The position numbers and the translations under genes were made by a program. Positions 33,472 to 43,166 of a stretch of 64,000 nucleotides of DNA are shown here, piece by piece; within the stretch, counting starts at the first letter, position 1; each line of letters starts with the position of its first letter. This stretch comes from an unidentified eubacterium SCB49 (GTDB lineage Bacteria > Bacteroidota > Bacteroidia > Flavobacteriales > Flavobacteriaceae). Where the stretch lies: positions 92,596-156,595 of the forward strand of contig ABCO01000009.1 in the NCBI GenBank assembly GCA_000170815.1, read 5' to 3'. Below the pieces are notes generated by a model that worked only from the letters and a program-made list of their open reading frames with translations, had not been told where the DNA came from and did no database searches.

Positions 33472-34611
33472 ATGATAAAATTCTTTAGAAAAATTAGACA
33501 AAATTTAATTTCAGATGGTAAAACAGGGAAATATCTTAAATATGCTATTGGAGAAATAATACTTGTTGTCATCGGAATTGTTTTTGCACTTCAAATAAAT
33601 AATTGGAATGAAAATAGAAAGAGTAATAATATTTTAAATAATTATTACCATCAAATATTAACGGACTTGGCTAAGGACTACAACCGTATTCATTATGATT
33701 TATATGCTTTAGAAACAGATTATATAGAAACATACAACGAGTTTATAAAAAACTTACCCGCTCAAGAGAGTCCTGAAGCGATTATTACAAGCTCTAAAAT
33801 TCTTGAATATACTACAACTGCATACACTAATTTTAATACAAACACTATAGAAACCCTGCAATCAACAGGTGATATTAAATTAATACCAACAGAAATTAGG
33901 AATAAACTTATTGAATTAAAAAATGATCAAGACATGTCCTACAGGGCAAGCAACATTAATTATGAAAATTTTTTAACTGAGATAAGCAGAGCTACAGCTT
34001 TAGGGTATAACCCCAATCTTTTTCCATTAGACGGCACAGAAAAGGTGCCAAAGCAACTCTATAAAGATTTAAAAATAGAAGAAAATTATTCGGAAATTGC
34101 TCTCATTATAGTTTCATCTTATTTTGTAAAAAACTTAGGTGAAATGGACACTTTTAGATCTCTAAAAGCTATACAAAAAGATGCACATAGTCTCTTCAAA
34201 TTAATAAATGAAGAACTAGGTAATCCTTATACAGACATTGAAAAAGTTACGAGTGAATTCAAAACTTTAAATAAACTTTTATATACAGGAAAAACAGCCG
34301 ACGATATTATTGCGGTAATAAAGAAACAAGATAAAGACAATCCAGACTATGATATTTCTGAACTATATATAAACGGTTTAGGCTATTATTATTTGAATAC
34401 CGTAAAGCAAAAAAATGATGCTTTAAAAATTTTTAAACTCAATATTGATATGTATCCAGAATCTTGGAACCCTTATGACAGCTATGCTGAATGCCTATTG
34501 CGTATGGGTAACAAAGAACAGGCTATTCAATACTACAAAAAGTCTTTAGTTTTAAATCCAGAGAATGAGAATGCTATTAAAGCTCTTTCTGAACTATCAG
34601 TAGAAAATTAA
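33472..34611 (+). CDS. DUF6090 membrane protein with C-terminal TPR
   Basis: A 379-residue protein. The N-terminus is the DUF6090 signature (MIKFFRKIRQNLISDGKTGK then YAIGEIILVVIGIVFALQIN, one transmembrane helix, followed by NWNENRK). The middle is helical. The C-terminus (about 300-379) holds two TPR-like units (DALKIFKLNIDMYPESWNPY, QAIQYYKKSLVLNPENENAI). DUF6090 proteins of about 250 residues are frequent in Flavobacteriia; the TPR tail makes this one longer. Function unknown; it sits directly behind palindrome copy C. Confidence 0.75.
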   Translation: MIKFFRKIRQNLISDGKTGKYLKYAIGEIILVVIGIVFALQINNWNENRKSNNILNNYYHQILTDLAKDYNRIHYDLYALETDYIETYNEFIKNLPAQESPEAIITSSKILEYTTTAYTNFNTNTIETLQSTGDIKLIPTEIRNKLIELKNDQDMSYRASNINYENFLTEISRATALGYNPNLFPLDGTEKVPKQLYKDLKIEENYSEIALIIVSSYFVKNLGEMDTFRSLKAIQKDAHSLFKLINEELGNPYTDIEKVTSEFKTLNKLLYTGKTADDIIAVIKKQDKDNPDYDISELYINGLGYYYLNTVKQKNDALKIFKLNIDMYPESWNPYDSYAECLLRMGNKEQAIQYYKKSLVLNPENENAIKALSELSVEN

Positions 34612-34792
34612 GCTATTTAAAAGCTACAAGACTGTAGACAGTTAAATAGAATTGAAATTATCTAAACTTAAAAATACTTCAGAAAATGTATTAGTAATAG
34701 TTTGTAGCTACTTTAAAATAAAAAACAACGTTGTTGATATTGAAATAATGGCAACTGTCGTAAGTTGAGATTTTAATGTCAAGCTGTAATCT

Positions 34793-34849
34793 GAACAAAA
34801 AAAAACTGCATTATACAAATACCCTAGGGCAATGTATAATGCAGTTTGT
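34793..34849 (-). terminator. typA terminator
   Basis: A 13-bp perfect stem (AAACTGCATTATA/TATAATGCAGTTT) with a 19-nt loop, followed on the minus strand by TTTTTTTTTG. It also has Ts on the plus strand, so it may separate typA from the island in both directions. Confidence 0.85.
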
Positions 34850-34883
34850 TTTTATTCAACCTATAATATTTCCGAAGAGGAAA

Positions 34884-36680
34884 TTATGTGATTTTATTAC
34901 GCTTTCTGTCTACAGCCTTTAAAAACACTTTACGGATACGTAAGTGATTAGGTGTTACTTCTACGTACTCATCTTTTTGTATAAATTCTAGAGCTTCTTC
35001 TAAAGAGAATTTGATAGCTGGGACAATTTTTGCCTTGTCATCTGCTCCACTAGAACGTACGTTAGAAAGTTTTTTAGTCTTTGTGATATTTACTTCCATA
35101 TCATCTTGACGTGTGTTCTCTCCAATTACTTGTCCTTCGTAGATATCTTCATTAGGGTTTACAAAGAAACGACCTCTATCTTGTAATTTATCAATAGAGT
35201 AAGGGATCGCAGATCCATTTTCCATAGATACTAAAGATCCATTTTGACGTTCTGGAATACCACCTCTTAAAGGCTGATACTCAAGAAAACGGTGTGTCAT
35301 TATTGCTTCACCTGCCGTAGCTGTTAATAATTGATTACGTAAACCAATAATACCTCTAGAAGGGATTATAAATTCGCAAACCATACGGTCTCCTTTAGCT
35401 TCCATAGAAACCATTTCTCCTTTACGGATGGTTACAAAGTTTACAGCTGTACCACTAACATTTTCTGGTAAATCTATAGTTAACTCTTCTACTGGCTCAC
35501 ATTTAACACCATCAATTTCTTTAATGATTACTTGTGGTTGTCCTATTTGAAGTTCATACCCTTCACGACGCATAGTTTCAATTAGTACAGATAAGTGCAA
35601 GATACCACGACCAAATACTAAAAATTTATCGGCACTTCCTGTTTCTTCTAAACGTAAGGCTAAGTTTTTCTCAAGTTCTTTTTCAAGACGTTCTCTAATA
35701 TGACGAGATGTTACAAACTTTCCATCTTTACCAAAGAAAGGTGAATCGTTAATTGTAAACAACATACTCATTGTAGGCTCGTCAATTGCGATTGTTTGTA
35801 GTCCTTCTGGATTTTCGATATCTGCAACAGTATCTCCAATCTCAAAACCTTCTAGCCCTACTAAAGCACAAATATCTCCAGCTTGAACTTCTTCTACTTT
35901 TTTACGTCCTAAACCTTCAAAAGTGTGTACTTCTTTGATTTTAGTTTTTACAATACTTCCGTCTCTTTTTACTAGAGAAACGCGCATTCCTTCTTTTAAA
36001 GTTCCACGAGTTAAACGACCAATAGCAATACGACCTGTAAAAGAAGAATAATCTAATGATGTAATTAGTAACTGAGGAGTACCTTCATCAAATTTTGGTG
36101 TTGGTACATGCTCAAGAACCATATCTAAAAGTGGCTCTACATTTTCAGTTTCTTTTTCCCAGTCATCACTCATCCAGTTGTTCTTTGCAGAACCATAAAC
36201 TGTAGGGAAATCTAACTGCCACTCTTCTGCTCCAAGCTCAAACATTAAGTCAAAGACTTTTTCGTGAACTAGTTCTGGTGTACAGTTTTCTTTATCAACT
36301 TTGTTTATTACAACACAAGGCTTAAGACCTAAGTCTAATGCTTTTTGAAGTACAAAACGTGTTTGTGGCATAGGTCCCTCAAAGGCATCTACTAACAAAC
36401 AAACACCATCTGCCATGTTTAATACACGCTCTACCTCTCCACCAAAATCGGCGTGACCAGGGGTGTCAATAATATTAATTTTTGTGTCTTTATAAATAAC
36501 CGAAACGTTTTTTGACGTAATGGTAATACCACGCTCACGTTCAAGATCGTTATTATCTAAGATTAAATCACCTGTGTTTTCGTTATCACGAAATAATTGA
36601 CAGTGATACATAATTTTATCAACCAAGGTAGTTTTACCGTGATCTACGTGTGCAATAATTGCAATATTTATAACTTTCAT
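34884..36680 (-). CDS. typA: Translational GTPase TypA/BipA
   Basis: A ribosome-associated GTPase of the EF-G superfamily involved in 50S assembly and stress or low-temperature growth. 598 residues, full length. G motifs: AHVDHGKT (9-16), [19 protein letters not shown] and NKVDKENC. C-terminal domains include the [20 protein letters not shown] region and [20 protein letters not shown]. It is monocistronic, with its own promoter, leader hairpin and terminator. Confidence 0.97.
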   Translation of the reverse strand: MKVINIAIIAHVDHGKTTLVDKIMYHCQLFRDNENTGDLILDNNDLERERGITITSKNVSVIYKDTKINIIDTPGHADFGGEVERVLNMADGVCLLVDAFEGPMPQTRFVLQKALDLGLKPCVVINKVDKENCTPELVHEKVFDLMFELGAEEWQLDFPTVYGSAKNNWMSDDWEKETENVEPLLDMVLEHVPTPKFDEGTPQLLITSLDYSSFTGRIAIGRLTRGTLKEGMRVSLVKRDGSIVKTKIKEVHTFEGLGRKKVEEVQAGDICALVGLEGFEIGDTVADIENPEGLQTIAIDEPTMSMLFTINDSPFFGKDGKFVTSRHIRERLEKELEKNLALRLEETGSADKFLVFGRGILHLSVLIETMRREGYELQIGQPQVIIKEIDGVKCEPVEELTIDLPENVSGTAVNFVTIRKGEMVSMEAKGDRMVCEFIIPSRGIIGLRNQLLTATAGEAIMTHRFLEYQPLRGGIPERQNGSLVSMENGSAIPYSIDKLQDRGRFFVNPNEDIYEGQVIGENTRQDDMEVNITKTKKLSNVRSSGADDKAKIVPAIKFSLEEALEFIQKDEYVEVTPNHLRIRKVFLKAVDRKRNKIT

Positions 36681-36688
36681 TCTTAATG

Positions 36689-36702
36689 CCCGTGAAGACG
36701 GG
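36689..36702 (-). promoter_or_regulatory. Small hairpin in the typA leader
   Basis: CCCGT-CTTC-ACGGG on the minus strand, 8 nt before the typA ATG. It is GC-rich in an AT-rich leader and could shield the start region, possibly with temperature dependence; this is inference. Confidence 0.4.
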
Positions 36703-36771
36703 TAACCATTTAATTAATAGTGTTTTGTGTAGGTGAAATTAAAAAAAATGATAACCCCCTCTAACAGGGCG

Positions 36772-36779
36772 CAAAAGTA
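36772..36779 (-). promoter_or_regulatory. -7 promoter box for typA
   Basis: The minus strand reads TACTTTTG, a perfect TANNTTTG box, about 90 nt before the typA ATG. No good -33 TTTG is seen at the usual distance. Confidence 0.5.
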
Positions 36780-36918
36780 GTGTATTTTAATGTATTAGCG
36801 CATTTTTTTAAGAGATTATTTCTTCTGAAATAGTAAAGGTTTTAGATTTATCTTTATTTTTTGTTTTTAAAGACATAACATCAGAATATTCTACCTTTAC
36901 AATCTTAAATAAAAAGTT

Positions 36919-37737
36919 ATGACACTTTCACAAATACCAAACATAAAACACACTACTTCAGACAACTTTTTTCTACTTGCAGGCCCTTGCGCTATCGAAG
37001 GAGAAGATATGGCCATGCGTATTGCAGAACAGATTGTCTCTATTACAGACAAATTAGAGATTCCTTTTATTTTTAAAGGAAGTTACCGCAAAGCAAACCG
37101 TAGTCGCATAGATAGTTTTACTGGTATTGGTGATCAAAAGGCATTAGAAATTTTAAAGAAAGTTTCAGAAACCTTTAAAGTACCTACGGTTACAGATATT
37201 CACGAAGCTGGAGAAGCAGCAATTGCAGCTCAATATGTAGATGTTTTACAAATTCCTGCTTTTTTAGTGCGCCAGACAGACCTTGTGGTGGCTGCAGCAA
37301 AAACAGGAAAAGTGGTCAATTTAAAAAAGGGACAGTTTATGAGCCCTGAAGCGATGCAACATGCCGTTCAGAAAGTAAAAGATGCGGGCAGTGATAAAGC
37401 GTGGATTACAGACCGAGGAACTATGTTTGGCTATCAAGATATGATAGTAGATTTTCGTGGCATCCCAACCATGAAGCAATACGCTCCTGTTGTGCTAGAT
37501 GTTACTCATAGTTTACAACAACCTAATCAAAGCGTTGGGGTTACTGGCGGAAGACCAGAAATGATAAGTACCATTGCCAAAGCTGGTATTGTAACTGGCG
37601 CTGACGGACTTTTTATAGAAACACATTTTGATCCTGCTAACGCAAAAAGTGATGGCGCTAATATGCTAGACATTGCTAATCTTGAAAAATTGCTTACAGA
37701 TCTTGTTGCAATTAGAAAGGTGGTTAAAAGATTATAA
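36919..37737 (+). CDS. kdsA: 3-deoxy-8-phosphooctulonate synthase
   Basis: KdsA condenses arabinose-5-phosphate with phosphoenolpyruvate to Kdo-8-phosphate for the LPS inner core. 272 residues, normal length. Family motifs are present: LLAGPCAIEGEDMAMRIAEQ, FKGSYRKANRSRIDSFTG, IPAFLVRQTDLVVAAAKTGK, GTMFGYQDMIVDFRGIP and VTHSLQQPNQSVGVTGGRPE. Its partner kdsD lies at 54.1 kb in this window. Divergent from typA. Confidence 0.97.
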   Translation: MTLSQIPNIKHTTSDNFFLLAGPCAIEGEDMAMRIAEQIVSITDKLEIPFIFKGSYRKANRSRIDSFTGIGDQKALEILKKVSETFKVPTVTDIHEAGEAAIAAQYVDVLQIPAFLVRQTDLVVAAAKTGKVVNLKKGQFMSPEAMQHAVQKVKDAGSDKAWITDRGTMFGYQDMIVDFRGIPTMKQYAPVVLDVTHSLQQPNQSVGVTGGRPEMISTIAKAGIVTGADGLFIETHFDPANAKSDGANMLDIANLEKLLTDLVAIRKVVKRL

Positions 37738-37874
37738 AATTCACCCTTCAACAGCATCAAAACAACCCTTCTTAATTAGAATAACTTAAGTGGGGTCACA
37801 CTTCTTCTTTCCAAGTCAATAATCGTTAATTTTATTGCAAAACCTTAAATGACAAAGATATTTTTGATATAAAG

Positions 37875-38090
37875 TTATAATCTCTCTTTTCCTTTAGTAT
37901 TCTCGTTTTCTATTTGAACTTTCAATAACTCTATTTTTAGTTTTAAATATTTCATTATTCTAAAAAAGAAAATCACACCAAAAACGATTATTGCAAAATA
38001 GAATAGTATTGCCAAAGAAGGTAGGAAATCTACCCATTGAAATCCGTTTTTTGGCTGAATACTTTCTTGAGCAATGTTTATAGTTAACAT
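37875..38090 (-). CDS. Small single-TM protein
   Basis: A 71-residue protein with one hydrophobic helix (FLPSLAILFYFAIIVFGVIF) followed by a charged helix rich in Lys and Glu (KIELLKVQIENENTKGKERL). No family recognised. Codon use looks normal and there is no overlapping alternative, so a real small gene is likely. Confidence 0.5.
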   Translation of the reverse strand: MLTINIAQESIQPKNGFQWVDFLPSLAILFYFAIIVFGVIFFFRIMKYLKLKIELLKVQIENENTKGKERL

Positions 38091-38268
38091 ATTATTCGTT
38101 TTTATTTATTATTTAACACTTAAATAACTAAGCATTCTATATTGTAAAGAAAGGGGAAAATAATATAAGTTTTAATAAATATTACCAACAAACAACTATA
38201 TTTCAAAACCTACCTAGGTATTTTACTTTTAAAATATAAATTGTAATAGCTGTATAATATAAAAAATA

Positions 38269-38625
38269 TTAATCCTTATAAAACTCAGGTACACCTAATA
38301 AAATACCAGTAGTTAAATCAAACACATATAAAACTCTTGCATTTTGTACATATTTAAATCCATAACCATTTATAGTTAATCCAAATTCAAGTTGCCCCTC
38401 TAGTCTTAATCTTAGTTGATTATTATCTTCATCTATAGTAATTAAATGGTTTTCATTTTGAGTCCAATCTCTTAAAGCAGTATTTCCAGAAAGGAATGAA
38501 CTAATATTATCAATTTCAATATTATTATTTCCATTCCTTTGTATTTTAACATCAACATGCAATTTAGCACCTAAAATAGCGTCTATACTAAAACTATTAC
38601 TTTGAACAATTGTATTTTTTTTCAA
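38269..38625 (-). CDS. Hypothetical protein
   Basis: 118 residues, no signal peptide or membrane helix, probably mostly beta (KLHVDVKIQRNGNNNIEIDN, NQLRLRLEGQLEFGLTINGY, YVFDLTTGILLGVPEFYKD). I do not recognise it. It is preceded by an AT-rich region and transcribed alone. Confidence 0.55.
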   Translation of the reverse strand: MKKNTIVQSNSFSIDAILGAKLHVDVKIQRNGNNNIEIDNISSFLSGNTALRDWTQNENHLITIDEDNNQLRLRLEGQLEFGLTINGYGFKYVQNARVLYVFDLTTGILLGVPEFYKD

Positions 38626-38696
38626 AGTAATATATATATAAAATCGATTAACACAGTAGTTCCATATACTATTTAAAAAAAATCAAACATCAAATA

Positions 38697-39062
38697 TCAA
38701 GACGTATATCCCTTCTTCTTTGTTCTATTAGCCTCTTCTAGGCATTCAATTAAAACTTTTCCATCTAGATCTTCTGGTTTAAAATAACGGAGCGATTTTA
38801 CAAACTTCCTGTTTTCTGAAACCAGCACATCTAAGTGAACATCAAAACCCTCGCGTGCCCAAAAACAGACATCTACATAGCCTTTTTTTGCATTCACATT
38901 AAAATAACAAACGGGACAACCTGCACTATAAAAAATAGGCAGTCTCCATTTATAGAGCATCTCACATGCGGGTAAGGATTGCTCTATAAGCACTTGCGCC
39001 TCAAGTAAGATAGCTCTAAAAGGTTCTGGCTGTCGGAGTATGTAATCTTCTGCTGGGTTCAT
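38697..39062 (-). CDS. DUF1801 (YdhG-like) protein
   Basis: 121 residues of a small alpha/beta fold. It starts MNPAEDYILRQPEPFRAILL and contains CEMLYKWRLPIFYSAGCPVC, VDVCFWAREGFD and a C-terminal YFKPEDLDGKVLIECLEEAN, the pattern of DUF1801 proteins. Cytoplasmic, function unknown; some relatives have been linked to iron or stress responses. Confidence 0.72.
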   Translation of the reverse strand: MNPAEDYILRQPEPFRAILLEAQVLIEQSLPACEMLYKWRLPIFYSAGCPVCYFNVNAKKGYVDVCFWAREGFDVHLDVLVSENRKFVKSLRYFKPEDLDGKVLIECLEEANRTKKKGYTS

Positions 39063-39130
39063 TTTATTTAGCTAAAACACAAAGAAACTTAAAAATGGAG
39101 TGAATACATTTAGGGCTTAGATTTTGACCT

Positions 39131-39355
39131 TTAAACAACCAAAACATTACCTATTTTTAAAAGATAAATAACAGATACCGTAATTGCGCCACTTATAAAT
39201 AACGCACCAGTCCAATAAAAAGTCCTCGCCCCCCATTGTTTAAACAACTTTTTACCGTATTGTTTTTCAGCATAATCATGCGTAAGTTTCCAATAAACAA
39301 AAGTGATTATTGCAAAAAGAGAAATGACTATTAATAACATCCAAATTGTTTTCAT
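39131..39355 (-). CDS. Small two-TM protein
   Basis: 74 residues with two hydrophobic helices (IWMLLIVISLFAIITFVYWK and TFYWTGALFISGAITVSVIY) joined by a basic linker (EKQYGKKLFKQWGA). No family recognised. Confidence 0.55.
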   Translation of the reverse strand: MKTIWMLLIVISLFAIITFVYWKLTHDYAEKQYGKKLFKQWGARTFYWTGALFISGAITVSVIYLLKIGNVLVV

Positions 39356-39565
39356 TTGTTTGATTTTTAAAAGATTTTCATAAGGCTTGTAGCGTGTAAA
39401 TTAGCGATTATTTTCGGATTATGCACAAACCCGGTTTTTAAATGTTGCGATCTCTTTTTTAATAAAAATCGTCAAATTTAAAATTTGGTAGTCTAGGTAA
39501 ATAGACACAGAATTTAAAGTAAACACAAAACTTCGTATTAGATATTAATGTTATTGAAAGTGCTT

Positions 39566-39976
39566 TTATTTTTCATTCAGTTTATCAAAATATTTTTTTC
39601 GATAAAACGAGTTGATATCTCTTTTTATAGTGTCGTTTGCTGATTTTAGGATATAATACTCAAAATCAGAGTCAGTCTTCTTATATATAGAATCACCTAA
39701 AGTCAACTTTTTATATATAAAAAAAGGCACTTTTTTTCTCCATTTATTACCAATAAGAATTGGCCTTGTACGACCTTGAGTGTCATTTAACAAACTTGTT
39801 ATTTTTCCAGAGTATGAATCCTTTCGGATTTTCATATACTTTTTTTCAAGATAACTTTCAGAATTGCCTTGAAGTATTGAGATCAATATAACTCCAATAA
39901 AAATTGGAATAAAGACCAAAGCAAGGCTTTTTCGAATAGTCTTTTCTTGTGTTACTAATTCCTCTTTGTTTTCCAT
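39566..39976 (-). CDS. Single-TM hypothetical protein
   Basis: I use the ATG giving MENKEELVTQEKTIRKSLAL (136 residues) rather than the upstream start, because it gives a normal cytoplasmic N-terminus before the helix LALVFIPIFIGVILISILQG. The soluble part contains SGKITSLLNDTQGRTRPILI and LTLGDSIYKKTDSDFEYYIL, a pattern seen in small flavobacterial envelope proteins. Function unknown. Confidence 0.55.
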   Translation of the reverse strand: MENKEELVTQEKTIRKSLALVFIPIFIGVILISILQGNSESYLEKKYMKIRKDSYSGKITSLLNDTQGRTRPILIGNKWRKKVPFFIYKKLTLGDSIYKKTDSDFEYYILKSANDTIKRDINSFYRKKYFDKLNEK

Positions 39977-40220
39977 AATCAAATAGCAAATCATCTACAT
40001 CTAACTCATAAAAATACTATTTCAATTAAAAACAACACTCATTTTTTATAGAATAATCTTCTCAATTCTAAGCGTTTTTTAAAAGTGAACTAAACAACCA
40101 TTACAAAACGGTTTTAAGAAAAATGACAACGCTTAATTGATTAGTAATATCGAATACTAAATAGGTACTAAAGAGCCCCTACACTGCTAGTAAATTTGTA
40201 GAAACAACAAGCAACCACAA

Positions 40221-40511
40221 ATGAAAACATTTAAATTTTCGGCAATCACAGCGATTATATTTTTTGCCATAGGCACACTATTATTCATCTTACAAATGGT
40301 CACAGATAATTTTAGTTTGTTAACTATTATTGGATTCTACTTTGTTGTCGCAGCGGTAATAATCAATTGTATTATTCTATTGTCACTCATTGTCTTACTC
40401 ATCCTTAACAAAGATTACCCAGAAAGTCTAAAATCAATTGGCGTCACACTGGCTAACATCCCTATCGCACTACTTTACTTTTATATAATCATAGAATTCG
40501 CATCAATTTAA
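40221..40511 (+). CDS. Small three-TM protein upstream of creD
   Basis: 96 residues with three hydrophobic segments (FSAITAIIFFAIGTLLFILQ, IIGFYFVVAAVIINCIILLS, IGVTLANIPIALLYFYIIIE). It lies 18 nt before creD on the same strand, so the two are probably cotranscribed. Confidence 0.65.
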   Translation: MKTFKFSAITAIIFFAIGTLLFILQMVTDNFSLLTIIGFYFVVAAVIINCIILLSLIVLLILNKDYPESLKSIGVTLANIPIALLYFYIIIEFASI

Positions 40512-40529
40512 CTATTAAAACTAACTCAC

Positions 40530-41879
40530 ATGGAACACAAAAACGGAAAATTCTCGACTTGGCTTAAAACATCTATCACTGCAAGAATGCTTGTAGTAGG
40601 AATGTTAATTTTAGTATTACTCATACCGCTTCAATTTGTAAAAAATCTTATTTACGAACGTGGTGCAAGACAGTCTGAAGTAATACATGAAATTAATGAA
40701 AAATGGGGTAATGATGTCATCTTGTCTGGCCCTATCTTAAAAATACCGTACAAGACATTCAAAACAACGAGGTTATTTAATGAAGCGACAAAAAAATATG
40801 AAACAAATACAGAAACCATTATCAAAACTGCTTTTGTATTTCCAGACACATTAGACATTAAAGCAGATGTTAAAACAAAAGAAAGCAATCGATCCATATA
40901 CAAATCTGTAGTTTACACAGCAGACATGGCTGTTTCTGGAACATTTCCGAAGATAGACTTATCAGAACAAGATGTAAAACCAGAAAACATTATATGGGAA
41001 AAAGTAAGTGTGGTCATACAAACTTCTAACATAAAAGGGATAAAAAGTAGTATGGCTGTCAACCTTGACGGCACATCATTGCCTTTAAACCCAAAATTTA
41101 CAAAAGACTATCTAAACACCATACAGAGTGTGGTAATCCCAGATTTTGATACTATGGCTAAAAAAGAAATGCCTTTTACTTTTTCTGCTAAAATAAACGG
41201 AAGTGAGCGCCTACAGTTTATTCCTATCGGAAAAGAAACAAAGGTTGCCATGAGCTCAAACTGGCATTCTCCTAGTTTTAACGGTAACTACTCGCCTATG
41301 GACGAAGGAAAATCTATCTCCGCTCAAGGGTTTAATGCCCAGTGGGAAGTGTACCAAATTAACCGTCAATTTGAGCAGGTGTTTTTTCATGCTTTGCCAG
41401 ACTTAACCAATTTTGCTTTTGGCGCAGACCTAATAATTCCCGTTAACGAATACCAAAAGAGCGAGCGTACAGCCAAGTATGGTTTTCTGGTTATTGGTCT
41501 TACTTTGCTTGTTTTCTTAATGATACAGATAGGTAGCAAAATGTACATTCATCCTTTTCAGTATGTAATGATAGGACTAGCATTAGTCATGTTTTACACA
41601 TTATTAATTTCTATTAGCGAGCATAGTTCTTTCTTAAAAGCATATATCACCGCAGCTAGTGCCGTCTTACTATTAATTACAGTGTACAGCCGTTTTATGT
41701 TTAAAGGATGGAAACTACCGGCACTTATAGCCTTTTCATTAGCATCACTATACGGTTTTATCTATGTCATTATCCAACTAGAAAACTATGCTTTATTAGC
41801 TGGAAGTATTGGTCTATTTATCATTCTTGCCATCGTGATGTTTGCCTCTAGAAAAATTGATTGGGGCGGAAATGAATAA
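40530..41879 (+). CDS. creD: Inner-membrane protein CreD
   Basis: CreD is an inner-membrane protein linked to envelope integrity and, in Proteobacteria, to the CreBC regulon. 449 residues: an N-terminal TM (TARMLVVGMLILVLLIPLQF), a large periplasmic domain with RGARQSEVIHEINEKWG and SGPILKIPYKTF, the motif FGADLIIPVNEYQKSERTAK, then about six TMs at the C-terminus starting KYGFLVIGLTLLVFLMIQI. Typical length and order. No creB/creC nearby. Confidence 0.92.
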   Translation: MEHKNGKFSTWLKTSITARMLVVGMLILVLLIPLQFVKNLIYERGARQSEVIHEINEKWGNDVILSGPILKIPYKTFKTTRLFNEATKKYETNTETIIKTAFVFPDTLDIKADVKTKESNRSIYKSVVYTADMAVSGTFPKIDLSEQDVKPENIIWEKVSVVIQTSNIKGIKSSMAVNLDGTSLPLNPKFTKDYLNTIQSVVIPDFDTMAKKEMPFTFSAKINGSERLQFIPIGKETKVAMSSNWHSPSFNGNYSPMDEGKSISAQGFNAQWEVYQINRQFEQVFFHALPDLTNFAFGADLIIPVNEYQKSERTAKYGFLVIGLTLLVFLMIQIGSKMYIHPFQYVMIGLALVMFYTLLISISEHSSFLKAYITAASAVLLLITVYSRFMFKGWKLPALIAFSLASLYGFIYVIIQLENYALLAGSIGLFIILAIVMFASRKIDWGGNE

Positions 41880-41983
41880 CCTTCATTTTTTAATAATATT
41901 TAATTAAAACTGTCTGTTTGGTCGCAGTTAAAAATCGCCACAAGATATTGACTCCGCTCAAACAGACTATTAAAACAAAAACC

Positions 41984-42103
41984 ATGAAAAAAACAGTAAA
42001 TCTATTCATCCTAATTCTTGTTACAGAAATCGCTAATGCCGTATTTAGGCTACAAAGAAGCCTATACAAACTAACCCGTAAAACCGCTACTGTTAAGCAT
42101 TAA
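41984..42103 (+). pseudogene. Truncated DUF2809-like copy
   Basis: The 39-codon ORF MKKTVNLFILILVTEIANAV... closely resembles the start of the following gene (MKRNIIAFLLLLATEIAIAK...): same start, hydrophobic run and TEIA.A.F core. It then diverges into a basic tail and stops. It looks like the 5' remnant of a tandem duplication, though a functional 39-residue membrane peptide cannot be excluded. Confidence 0.5.
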
Positions 42104-42113
42104 AAAATACATT

Positions 42114-42479
42114 ATGAAACGAAACATCATAGCTTTCTTATTGCTTTTAGCAACCGAAATTGCCATCGCAAAATTCTATTTCACAGAGTTCATACGTCAC
42201 GTTGTAGGTGATGTATTAGTAATACTGCTGCTCTATTATTTGGTAAGAATCTTTACAACTAAAATATCTAAAAAAATTACCATTATTAGTGTTCTACTTT
42301 TCGCTTTTTTAATAGAGATTTTACAATGGTTTCAGATTACTGAAATATTAAACATAACAAACCCAACTTTAAGAACAATTACAGGAACCACCTTTGATTA
42401 CAGAGATATGATTGCCTATACCGTAGGGGCAATACTCGTTGTAATCCTCGAAAAAATTCACAAACATGAAACTAATTAA
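42114..42479 (+). CDS. DUF2809 membrane protein
   Basis: 121 residues with about four hydrophobic helices and the family pattern FIRHVVGDVLVILLLYYLVR, LLFAFLIEILQWFQITEILN and a C-terminal GTTFDYRDMIAYTVGAILVV. DUF2809 proteins are uncharacterised integral membrane proteins. It overlaps the next gene by 14 nt, so the pair is translationally coupled. Confidence 0.8.
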   Translation: MKRNIIAFLLLLATEIAIAKFYFTEFIRHVVGDVLVILLLYYLVRIFTTKISKKITIISVLLFAFLIEILQWFQITEILNITNPTLRTITGTTFDYRDMIAYTVGAILVVILEKIHKHETN

Positions 42480-43125
42480 AGCATATATATTTCAGCATTT
42501 TGAAACCCTATTCACTTTGTTTTTTGCAACAGTGAGTTGTATGTTTCTTTTAGCAATACGTCTAAAAATAACACAGTCTTTCTTCCTTATTTTTTTGGTG
42601 TGGAATTTATTTTTGGCAGCGATACCATATTTTATTTCCTCTTTTCTTACGGCGAAAAAAACATCACGATTTGTAAAAAATGGCTTACCCCTATTATGGT
42701 TATTGTTTTTACCTAATGCGCCATACATTATAACAGACTTAATACATTTAACACATGCCCAATCTTATAACAAATTTTTTGACGCAATACTTATCGGATT
42801 TTTTGCTCTAAGTGGTTTGCTTTTTTACTGTGTTTCACTACAACAAATACTAGCAATGTTTCAGCAAAATTGGAAACCTTGGAAACTAGTTTTCTTAAAA
42901 TGGTCCATTCCTTTTTTATGTGCTTTTGGTATTTATTTAGGTCGATTTTTACGTTGGAACAGCTGGGATATTTTACAAAACCCAATGGGCTTATTAAAAG
43001 ACATTATAACCCCTTTTATTTCACCATTTGAACATCCTGTTGCTTGGCTTACAACCCTTAGTTTTGGCTTTGGATTATATGCTGTGTTTTTTGTGTTTAG
43101 AAAATTTCAGAAACAGAAAACATGA
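42466..43125 (+). CDS. DUF1361 membrane protein
   Basis: 219 residues with about six or seven TMs. The family core is visible: LLWLLFLPNAPYIITDLIHL followed by a short loop and FFDAILIGFFALSGLLFYCV, then GIYLGRFLRWNSWDILQNP. DUF1361 proteins are uncharacterised. The DUF2809-DUF1361 pairing with overlapping frames suggests a shared membrane function. Confidence 0.85.
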   Translation: MKLIKAYIFQHFETLFTLFFATVSCMFLLAIRLKITQSFFLIFLVWNLFLAAIPYFISSFLTAKKTSRFVKNGLPLLWLLFLPNAPYIITDLIHLTHAQSYNKFFDAILIGFFALSGLLFYCVSLQQILAMFQQNWKPWKLVFLKWSIPFLCAFGIYLGRFLRWNSWDILQNPMGLLKDIITPFISPFEHPVAWLTTLSFGFGLYAVFFVFRKFQKQKT

Positions 43126-43166
43126 TAATGTAATTACCTTACTTTTACACAAACAATTATTTTAAG

